A DNA stretch of 64,000 nucleotides. It comes from Cohnella algarum. GTDB taxonomy: Bacteria; Bacillota; Bacilli; Paenibacillales; Paenibacillaceae. The stretch lies in assembly GCF_016937515.1 (NCBI RefSeq), contig NZ_JAFHKM010000002.1, positions 2,537,001 through 2,601,000 on the forward strand, given 5' to 3'. A program made the position numbers and the translations under genes. The notes under the pieces were generated by a model. It worked only from the letters and a program-made list of their open reading frames with translations, had not been told where the DNA came from and did no database searches. The first letter of the stretch is position 1, and every line of letters begins with the position of its first letter. Shown one piece after another: positions 58,187 through 64,000 of the stretch.

Positions 58187-59029
58187 ATGTTTCACGGCGT
58201 CCGATTCAATATGGATTTTAAGCGGTTCTGGATGGAAGGCATGAAAGATTGGAACGGAAAATTGCCGGAACGAATGATCGACGATGCCAAGGAAGAAGCG
58301 TTTTGGCAAACCTATATCCCGAACAAATCGAGCGCGCTGGACGACTACTCGGCCGATATTCGAACGGAGCTTCTCCGTTTCATTGAACCGGCCGACCATG
58401 TGCTGGAGATCGGGCCGGGTTGGGGCAATTACACGTTTGCTGCCGCAAATAAAGCATCGTCGCTTACCTGCGTAGACAGCTCGCGAAGCGTGCTCGATTA
58501 TTTGCGGAAGGAGACGAGACGCAAAGGTCTTCGCGAACCCCGGCTCATTCATGCCAAATGGGAAGATCGCCCTCCGCAGGAAACATTTGATGTCGTCTTC
58601 GGGATCAATTGTTATTATCGAATGCAGGAGATTGACCGGGCGCTTCTCCACATGAACAACGCAGCCAAACGGTGGGCGATCGTCGGACTGACGAGCGGTC
58701 CGGAAAAACCGCATTTATGGGAAATTCATCGGCGGCTTGGTTACAAAATCAAATTTCAGCGGCGGGATTACATTTATTTGACCAACCTTCTCTATGAGCT
58801 CGGCATCGATGCCAACTGCAAGATTCTCGATTTGGAGCGTACCTATCGGTATGAAAGCGAGGAGCAGATGATCATGGACAATCTTGGCGCTATTCTGGAA
58901 CCCGATTACGATCGAAAAGCCGCGGAAGAGATTCTCCGCCAGTTCGTATCGGAACGGGATGGAAGCTTTCTATATAAGCATCGGTTCAAGGGCGTACTGC
59001 TGTATTGGAGGCCGGAACGCATCATGTAA
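58187..59029 (+). CDS. Class I SAM-dependent methyltransferase (second)
   Basis: 280 residues. N-terminal segment (FKRFWMEGMKDWNGKLPERM), motif I VLEIGPGWGNYTFAAANK (EIGPGWG), acidic residue in SLTCVDSSRSVLDYL, motif IV FDVVFGINCYYRMQEIDRA, then a C-terminal region unlike common families. GAGGGAGGG ribosome site, 36 bases after the ATPase. Being in the importer operon, it may alter the imported chelate or build it; neither is proven. It is not homologous by eye to the split methyltransferase upstream beyond the fold. Confidence 0.88.
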   Translation: MFHGVRFNMDFKRFWMEGMKDWNGKLPERMIDDAKEEAFWQTYIPNKSSALDDYSADIRTELLRFIEPADHVLEIGPGWGNYTFAAANKASSLTCVDSSRSVLDYLRKETRRKGLREPRLIHAKWEDRPPQETFDVVFGINCYYRMQEIDRALLHMNNAAKRWAIVGLTSGPEKPHLWEIHRRLGYKIKFQRRDYIYLTNLLYELGIDANCKILDLERTYRYESEEQMIMDNLGAILEPDYDRKAAEEILRQFVSERDGSFLYKHRFKGVLLYWRPERIM

Positions 59030-59046
59030 CCATCGAGCCGCAATTG

Positions 59047-59097
59047 AAAAGACCCGCAGCAGGAATCAAACATGGCCCGGCCGGGGTCTTTCTTGTA
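59047..59097. terminator. Bidirectional terminator between convergent genes
   Basis: AAAAGACCC and GGGTCTTT arms close a loop with an inner GGCCCGGCC; T-rich end (TCTTGT) on the plus strand and TTTTC on the minus strand. Confidence 0.7.
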
Positions 59098-59108
59098 TTG
59101 AAAATGAA

Positions 59109-60106
59109 CTAGCCGGCAACGCAACCGGCAAACTGTTTGCGGAACCATTCTTCATCCAGATTGCGGCCGATGACGACGAATTCGCTGGTCGGCACTTCAT
59201 TCGGCTTCCATTCGCGGTCGGGATACGAACCGAACAGCATGTGAATGCCTTGGAACACAATTCGCTGCTTGACCCCTTGATATTCAAGACGCCCTTGTAG
59301 CGAAAGGTATCCACGCCGTGGTCGACAAGCCATTCGTTAATGAAACGTTCCACCTTGTTTAAATCAAGCGGACGCGTCTCCCGAAAAAAGACCGAGGTGA
59401 CATCGTCATCATGCTCATGATCCTCTTCTTCGAGAAATCCCGGTTCGATCTCCAGTTTCTTCTCCAAGTCGAAGGCGCCGATTCCGAGAATCCGGTCGAT
59501 TTCAATTTGGGACTGCCGGGTGCGGTAAAGCTTGGCGGCCGAATTCATTGCGCGAAGCCGCTGTTCCAGCTTCTGAAGCTCGTCTTCGGAAACGAGGTCC
59601 GTTTTATTTAACAAAAGAACGTCCGCAAAGGCGACTTGTTCCTGCGCCTCATGGCCTTCGTCCAGGTGTTGGCCGGCATGTTTCGCGTCCACGACCGTGA
59701 CAATGGCATCGAGCTTGTAAAATTCGGAGATTTCCGGATTGACAAAAAAGGTTTGAGCGACGGGGGCCGGATCGGCGAGGCCCGTCGTCTCGATAAGCAC
59801 CCGGCTAAAATCGGCTCTGCGACCGCCTTTGCCGAGTTTGGCTTCCATGAGCTGACCGAGAATGCGAATGAGGTCGCCCCTTACGGTACAGCAAATACAT
59901 CCGTTGTTCATTTCGAAGATTTCTTCATCCGCGCCGACAACAAGCTGATTGTCGATGCCGACTTCGCCGAATTCGTTGACAATGACCGCGACTTTTTCGC
60001 CATGGTCGGCAGTCAGTACGTGGTTAAGCAGTGTCGTTTTTCCGGCGCCAAGAAAGCCCGTCAGCACCGTTACGGGAATGCGGGAATCGGCCTGCAGATT
60101 TGGCAT
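59109..60106 (-). pseudogene. COG0523 GTPase (zinc/metal chaperone family), frameshifted near the 3' end
   Basis: ATG 60106 is used because AAAGGAG lies 8 bases upstream. Walker [10 protein letters not shown] (residues 18-25), CxCC metal site (Cys70, Cys72, Cys73 in NNGCICCTVRGD), ETTGLADP, NKTDLV (guanine site), a short acid/His stretch (EEEDHEHDDD) and the start of CobW_C (VERFINEWLVDHGVDTFRYKGVLNIKG). Then the CCCC run at 59273-59276 (plus strand) breaks the frame; one extra base restores VKQRIVFQGIHMLFGSYPDREW ending WFRKQFAGCVAG (quoted in part: GIHMLFGSYPDREW), 332 residues. In Bacillus, COG0523 proteins under Zur (YciC/ZagA type) deliver zinc to client proteins. Confidence 0.88.
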
Positions 60107-60135
60107 GACGTTCACTCCTTTGTCTTGACTTCTTA

Positions 60136-60153
60136 AATGTAATATTTACAATT
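60136..60153. promoter_or_regulatory. Zur-box-like site 4
   Basis: ATGTAATATTTACAAT, TGTAA-N3-TTACA within a wider palindrome CTTCTTAA ... TTAAGAAG (60128-60158); sits 30 bases upstream of the minus-strand COG0523 start. Confidence 0.6.
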
Positions 60154-60251
60154 AAGAAGAGTATAGATCTCTTCAATTCGTTTGTCAAACGACAGTCGAA
60201 CCCCTTTATCTTTCGTTCCGGAATATTGAACGGGGTGCGGTTTATGTATAT

Positions 60252-60271
60252 AATCGTAATAATTACAAATA
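60252..60271. promoter_or_regulatory. Zur-box-like site 5
   Basis: AATCGTAATAATTACAAATA, TCGTAAT-A-ATTACAA, one change from the consensus palindrome; 50 bases ahead of the ferredoxin gene. Confidence 0.75.
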
Positions 60272-60321
60272 AAAAGAGATCTTGACGTTCCGGCTCCGGT
60301 TCGCCGGAAAGGAGGACATTC

Positions 60322-60684
60322 GTGACAACATGGAATTTACAGGAGACTTTTTGTCACCTGCTCATCTGCAATGGCAGCAACTGCATGATGCGGCAAGCCG
60401 AAGAAGTAACGAAGGCGATCCGTGACGAAATTGCGCTTCTCGGAGCGGATAAACGGATTCATACGACGCGAACCCGGTGCAATGGGCGGTGCGCGGACGC
60501 CTGCGTAGTGATCGCCTACCCGGACGGAGTCTGGTATAGGGATATTTCTCCCGAATCCGGAAGGACGCTTGTCCGAAAGCATCTTTCAGGAGATCGACTG
60601 GATGAACAGTTGGTTTATTCGTTCGACGGCCGATTTATCGCTTCGGACCTTTCTGTAGCGGGAAAAGAAAAAACCTCAAGCTAG
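60322..60684 (+). CDS. (2Fe-2S) ferredoxin-domain protein (CobW-associated type)
   Basis: 120 residues from GTG 60322 (AAAGGAGGAC upstream). Thioredoxin-like ferredoxin fold: Cys16 and Cys21 (LLICNGSNCMMRQ), Cys53 and Cys57 (TRTRCNGRCADACVV) as cluster ligands, then AYPDGVWYRDI. Two further Cys (11, 61) flank them. Proteins of this kind are found near COG0523 GTPases in zinc- or cobalt-responsive clusters, as here, where a COG0523 gene follows 36 bases later and a Zur-like box precedes. Confidence 0.88.
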   Translation: MTTWNLQETFCHLLICNGSNCMMRQAEEVTKAIRDEIALLGADKRIHTTRTRCNGRCADACVVIAYPDGVWYRDISPESGRTLVRKHLSGDRLDEQLVYSFDGRFIASDLSVAGKEKTSS

Positions 60685-60720
60685 GCAATGCCATTTTAAA
60701 CCGAAGGCGGGAAGGTTACT

Positions 60721-61364
60721 TTGATCAGAAAGACACCGGTTGTGATTCTGTCCGGTTTTCTCGGGAGCGGAAAAACAACGCTGCTTGCGAGAATGCTGGA
60801 TTATTACGCTAAAAGACGAATAAGACCTGCTGTCATCATGAATGAAGCGGGCGACGTCAATCTGGACGGTCAGCTTGTCAATGAAGAGGTCCCGATGCGA
60901 GAAATGCTGAGCGGTTGTATCTGCTGTACGATTCGGGGCGATTTGGGCATGGAGATCCGAGATCTGATAGCGGATCGTTCGCCCGATCTGATTCTTATTG
61001 AAGCAACGGGAGTTGCGAATCCGATGGAAATTTTCGATTCGGTGACAGAGGCGGCCTTTCTCGTTCCTATCGTATGAACACGTTACGGTTTACACGCATT
61101 ATTTCGAACATCCTATGGGATCGCGGTCGAATCGAAACCATTTTAAGCGAATTGCCGAGCAGTATCTATCGGGCAAAGGGCATTTTTACGGCGGCAGATA
61201 CCGGAGAACGGATGATGTTTCAAGTTGCCTACCGGCAGCTGAATCTTTTTCGGATAAAACCGCAAAGCAACGTTCAGGACGTTGCCGTCTTTATGGGCGA
61301 ACAATTTCCCAAGCAAGAAATTAAGCGGAAGCTAGAGGAAGACGCGGGTGTTGGCGGTGTCTAG
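60721..61364 (+). pseudogene. Second COG0523 GTPase, internal deletion
   Basis: TTG 60721 (GCGGGAAGG upstream). The first 118 residues are an intact N-terminal GTPase half (LSGFLGSGKTTLL, SGCICCTIRGDLG with CxCC, LILIEATGVANPMEIFD) ending VPIV and a stop at 61077. A second ORF (61074-61364), overlapping by ATGA and in another frame, is a CobW_C domain (SSIYRAKGIFTAADTGERMMFQ; core YRAKGIFTAADTGERMM). The central portion with the NKxD guanine site, about 100 residues, is missing. A family member needs it for GTP binding, so this is a deletion remnant unless the two ORFs act as separate peptides. Confidence 0.85.
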
Positions 61365-61533
61365 CTAAGTTTCGGCACTATCTATCAAAACATTAAAACT
61401 GTTTCAAAACATTCAGGTCATCGAGTTTTTCGTCTTTGCCGATGAAATTCGCTATCGCATGATGAAGAAGGAGCATCCGAAATATCATGTCATCTGCATA
61501 GGATGCGAAACAACGATGACTGTCAAGCGGCAA
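61365..61533 (+). pseudogene. Fragment of a Fur/Zur-family regulator
   Basis: Directly after the CobW_C stop, SFGTIYQNIK and, one frame later (extra A in the AAAA run at 61395-61398), LFQNIQVIEFFVFADEIRYRMMKKEHPKYHVICIGCETTMTV (quoted in part: VIEFFVFADEIRYR, KYHVICIGCETTM) match the end of the DNA-binding domain and the start of the dimer domain of Fur-family proteins (T-x-Y-x-x-L-K and HxHxxCxxC regions). The N-terminal helices, most of the dimer domain and the second CxxC pair are absent. A Zur-type gene at a Zur-box locus is a natural origin, but Fur or PerR cannot be excluded. Confidence 0.65.
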
Positions 61534-61535
61534 CC

Positions 61536-61580
61536 GTTATACGCGCTTGTCCCGGACTCCGGGCAAGCGCGTATTTTTAA
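61536..61580 (+). terminator. Terminator closing the zinc-related block
   Basis: ATACGCGCTTG and CAAGCGCGTAT, perfect 11-bp stem extended by CCCGG/CCGGG, then TTTTTAAT. Confidence 0.88.
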
Positions 61581-61644
61581 TTTCGGATTCGGGAGCGAAA
61601 CGCCGGGCTGCATCGTTATTTAAGTAGGGAAAGGTGGTGGAGAC

Positions 61645-62193
61645 GTGAGCGTTCCTGGGATCTTCGCCCGGACGGAAGAGGCGGCCGGTTTCGGGGAGGA
61701 GGAGTTGAAGACGTGCATGGACGAGTTCGGGGATATGGTGCTGCGGACCGCCTACGTCTATTTGCGGGATCGGCAAAAAGCCGAGGATGTCTACCAGGAA
61801 GTGTTCGTGCGCGTATTCCGGCACGGGGACAAGATCAAGCGGATGGACAATCCCCAAGGGTGGATTTTGCGCGTCACGATGAATTTGTGCCGGGATCTGA
61901 AACGCTCGACGTGGTGGCGCAGGGTGCTGTTTCTGAACGATGAGCGGGACGGCGTCTCGGGCAGCCTGGAAGACCGGATCGTGGCCTCGGAAAAAAGCCG
62001 GGAGCTGCTCGCGCACATTATGCGCCTGGAAACGCCCTACCGGATGGCGGTGCTTCTGTTTTACTATCACGATCTGTCGACCCGGGAGATTGCCGGCGTC
62101 CTCAAGGTTCCGGAAGGGACGGTCCGAAGCCGCCTTCACCGGGCACGCGCGTTGCTGAAGGATTATATGAACAGCGGGGAGGAATCGCCGTGA
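61645..62193 (+). CDS. ECF-type RNA polymerase sigma factor
   Basis: 182 residues from GTG 61645 (AAAGGTGGTGGAG upstream). Region 2 (MVLRTAYVYLRDRQKAEDVYQEVFVRVFRH; core DRQKAEDVYQEVFVRVF) and region 4 (ETPYRMAVLLFYYHDLSTREIAGVLKVPEGTVRSRLHRAR; core LSTREIAGVLKVPEGTVRSR); no region 1 or 3. Overlaps the next gene by 4 bases (GTGA), the usual layout for a sigma factor with its anti-sigma factor. Confidence 0.94.
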   Translation: MSVPGIFARTEEAAGFGEEELKTCMDEFGDMVLRTAYVYLRDRQKAEDVYQEVFVRVFRHGDKIKRMDNPQGWILRVTMNLCRDLKRSTWWRRVLFLNDERDGVSGSLEDRIVASEKSRELLAHIMRLETPYRMAVLLFYYHDLSTREIAGVLKVPEGTVRSRLHRARALLKDYMNSGEESP

Positions 62194-62840
62194 ACAGAGA
62201 TAAATCCGATGAAGAATTCGCGCAAGCGTTTCGCGACGCTCTCGATCCGATACGCGCGGGCGGGGAACTGCGGCAGCGAACGCTGGATTCGGCGCGGAAG
62301 GGATGGCGCGGAGCCCGCCGCAGGCTTCTTCGAGGCGCCGCCGCGTTGTTGATTCCCGCGTTCCTAGCCGCGGCGGCCGTCTATTTCCTGCCGGCCCTGT
62401 CCGGCATCCGGGGAGCCGAGACGATTTCCCCCGCGGCAAGAACGGCTTCCCTGTCCCCGAACCCGGCCGCGACGATCAAAGCTCCGATCCCCTCCTATAT
62501 TCCGGCAGGCTACAGGATCGAGGAGGTCGTATCGTCGGTTCCCGAGGCGGACGAAGCGCCGGAAATCAACATCCGGTTCGCCTCGGAGCGCCCGGGCTTT
62601 CTGGAGCTGACCCGGCGGGAAGCCGCCGCGGAACGGCCCGACGAGCAGAGCTACTACCCGGTCGAGATCGACGGGAAAAAGGGATGGATTCGCAAAGAAG
62701 GCGAAGATGCCGTCGAGCTCATTTTGGAGGACGGCGACTACGAATACCGGATTACCGGAACCATTTCCGAGGGCGAAGCCGTGAAGATGGCCCTTTCGAT
62801 CGAGCGAAAAGCCAAGGAGGACGAAGAAACGCATGAATGA
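62190..62840 (+). CDS. Membrane-anchored anti-sigma factor, DUF4367-like
   Basis: 216 residues from GTG 62190. Cytosolic N-terminus about residues 1-45 (FAQAFRDALDPIRAGGELRQRTLDSARKGW; core ELRQRTLDSARKGWRG), one membrane helix (GAAALLIPAFLAAAAVYFLPAL), and an outer domain (IPSYIPAGYRIEEVVSSVPE, VEIDGKKGWIRKEG, DYEYRITGTISEGEAVKMALSIE) of the DUF4367 kind. It lacks the zinc-binding HxxxCxxC of ZAS anti-sigma factors. Place and topology suggest it holds the ECF sigma factor; both could respond to the solute-binding gene downstream. Confidence 0.82.
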   Translation: MNRDKSDEEFAQAFRDALDPIRAGGELRQRTLDSARKGWRGARRRLLRGAAALLIPAFLAAAAVYFLPALSGIRGAETISPAARTASLSPNPAATIKAPIPSYIPAGYRIEEVVSSVPEADEAPEINIRFASERPGFLELTRREAAAERPDEQSYYPVEIDGKKGWIRKEGEDAVELILEDGDYEYRITGTISEGEAVKMALSIERKAKEDEETHE

Positions 62841-64000
62841 ACGATTTGTAAAAAAGAGATGGCCGCGAGTCGCCGCTTCGCTTGTTTTGCTTCTGGTAGC
62901 GCTCGCTGCGGCGGGCTGCGACAAGCCGGCGAACGCTCCCGAGCAGACGGAAGCGGAGCCGGCGGAGGCGTCGGGAGAAATCCGCCATCCGCCGGAGAAC
63001 GACTGGAAGCCCTATGAGGCGCGGCCGGGAGAAAAAGTCGAGCTCACGGTGATGTACGCAAGCGAAGCCTCCTTTTACCGGGATTACGGCAATCTGTTTC
63101 TCGCCCGCCACCCGGAGGCGGAATTTCGCGTTGTCGCGCTGTCGGAGACGCGGGGCGAAGGGGATATGCTGGCCAATTACGAGGCCGTGCTCAAGGAGAG
63201 CGCGCCCGACGTGCTCCTGCTGAATGAAGCTCAATACGAGGCGCTCGCCGCAAACGGGCGCCTGCTCGATCTGGACGCTCCGATCCGGAGCAGCGGGTTC
63301 GACATGGAAAGCATGGTTCCGGGCGTCATCGAATTGCTGACGGAGCGGGGAGGCGGCCGGCTGTACGGCCTGTCCCCTTCGTTCGAAAGCCGGGCGCTGT
63401 ATTACAACCGCTCGCTGTTCGACGAATACGGCGTCCCTTATCCGGAACCGGGCATGAGCTGGGAGGAGGTTCTGATGCTGGCCGAGCGGTTCCCGGACGC
63501 AAACGAAGCCGGGCAGCCGCTTTACGGCTTGTACCAGCCGACATTCACGATCAGTCCGTTCGACCTGGCGATGAAAATCGGCAGCGCGCAGCGGCTGTCC
63601 TTGCTCGACCCGGAAGGCGCGAAGCTGCTGCTCGACAGCGAGGGGTGGAAACGGATTTTCTCGCTGGTCGTGGAAGGCTACAAAAACCAGGCGATTTATT
63701 ATCCCGCCGCGCCGCTTCGCGACAACGGCAACGGGACGACCTCCCTGTCTTTGGGCAGCAACCTGTTTTTGGACGGGCAAGCGGCCATGGCGATCGACGA
63801 TATGCTCATGATGCAAATGATGGATTTCCTCGCGGGGCGCAAGGGCGAAAACGAAGGCGAAAGCGCCGCCTTCGCCTGGGACACGGTCCCGATGCCGGTT
63901 AGTCCGGATAATCCCGGCGTGACGCCCTATTTCGAAGTGGAAGATATTTTTGCCGTCAACCGCGAATCCGATCAGCTTTCGCTCGCCTGGGAATTCGTTC
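62833..64000 (+). CDS. Extracellular solute-binding lipoprotein, partial at 3' edge
   Basis: 389 residues visible from ATG 62833, which overlaps the anti-sigma factor stop by 8 bases; the frame runs off the window. Lipoprotein signal (SLVLLLVALAAAGCDKP, lipobox Cys28). The mature part is a periplasmic-binding-protein type 1/sugar-binding fold (VELTVMYASEASFYRDYGNLF, DVLLLNEAQYEALAANGRLLDLD, LYGLSPSFESRALYYNRSLFDEYGVPYPEPGMSWEEVLMLAE quoted in part: ALYYNRSLFDEYGVPYPEP, FLDGQAAMAIDD). A binding protein fused transcriptionally to an ECF pair is unusual; it may be a signal receptor as well as a transport component. ABC permease genes may lie beyond the window. Confidence 0.9.
   Translation, partial: MNERFVKKRWPRVAASLVLLLVALAAAGCDKPANAPEQTEAEPAEASGEIRHPPENDWKPYEARPGEKVELTVMYASEASFYRDYGNLFLARHPEAEFRVVALSETRGEGDMLANYEAVLKESAPDVLLLNEAQYEALAANGRLLDLDAPIRSSGFDMESMVPGVIELLTERGGGRLYGLSPSFESRALYYNRSLFDEYGVPYPEPGMSWEEVLMLAERFPDANEAGQPLYGLYQPTFTISPFDLAMKIGSAQRLSLLDPEGAKLLLDSEGWKRIFSLVVEGYKNQAIYYPAAPLRDNGNGTTSLSLGSNLFLDGQAAMAIDDMLMMQMMDFLAGRKGENEGESAAFAWDTVPMPVSPDNPGVTPYFEVEDIFAVNRESDQLSLAWEFV

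Overview
The window looks like a chromosomal segment of a Gram-positive, fairly GC-rich, spore-forming-type Firmicute of the family Paenibacillaceae (Paenibacillus/Cohnella-like). The basis is gene content (SbsC-type secreted protein, copper-amine-oxidase stalk-domain proteins, LytTR/ABC fusion, 7TM-DISM kinases, DUF445, LTA-synthase-like sulfatase, NreABC-like set), AGGAGG-type ribosome sites with many GTG/TTG starts, and a ydaO-type riboswitch. Taxonomy is inferred, not proven.

Layout. 1-8.9 kb: end of a sensor kinase with its OmpR-type regulator, a secreted coiled-coil protein, a permease, DUF445, an IF-3-like gene with a frameshift, then a c-di-AMP riboswitch ahead of a HAD phosphatase and mtlD (possibly osmolyte mannitol synthesis). 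8.9-13.7 kb: an acyl-CoA-dehydrogenase-like flavoprotein with an internal tandem repeat, an array of phased palindromes split by an IS3-family element, and an aldo/keto reductase. 13.7-23.6 kb: an accessory block with lower GC: an orphan LuxR-type regulator, an IS110-family element, and a two-peptide GG-leader bacteriocin locus with a C39-peptidase ABC exporter, a HlyD-like protein and a TolC-like protein. 23.7-29 kb: two paralogous secreted proteins around a LytTR/degenerate-ATPase protein and an ABC transporter. 29-35.3 kb: a SNF2/SWIM helicase, a CheY-like protein and an LTA-synthase-like enzyme. 35.5-39.3 kb: a GAF / NarL regulator / PAS kinase operon (NreABC-like) divergent from a DoxX gene, with two palindromic sites between. 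39.3-44 kb: a seven-palindrome array, an RND efflux pump and a TetR regulator. 44-52.4 kb: mutarotase, DUF3298, radical SAM protein, a regulator plus two paralogous 7TM kinases (one without its ATPase domain), an HD-GYP-like protein and tRNA-Thr(CGT). 52.5-61.6 kb: a block with five Zur-box-like palindromes: methyltransferases, a FecBCD-type importer, COG0523 GTPases, a [2Fe-2S] ferredoxin and a fragment of a Fur/Zur regulator. 61.6-64 kb: an ECF sigma factor, its probable anti-sigma factor and the start of a solute-binding lipoprotein gene.

Two points stand out for the reader. First, the Zur-box block is heavily damaged: one methyltransferase is split by an IS1182-family insertion with a clean TTAA duplication, and one GTPase has lost its middle. 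Second, four genes (IF-3-like, substrate-binding protein, permease, COG0523 GTPase) are each restored by adding one base at a short homopolymer, three of them in G/C runs. That pattern may be sequencing or assembly error rather than true decay, so these four should be read as probable intact genes until checked.
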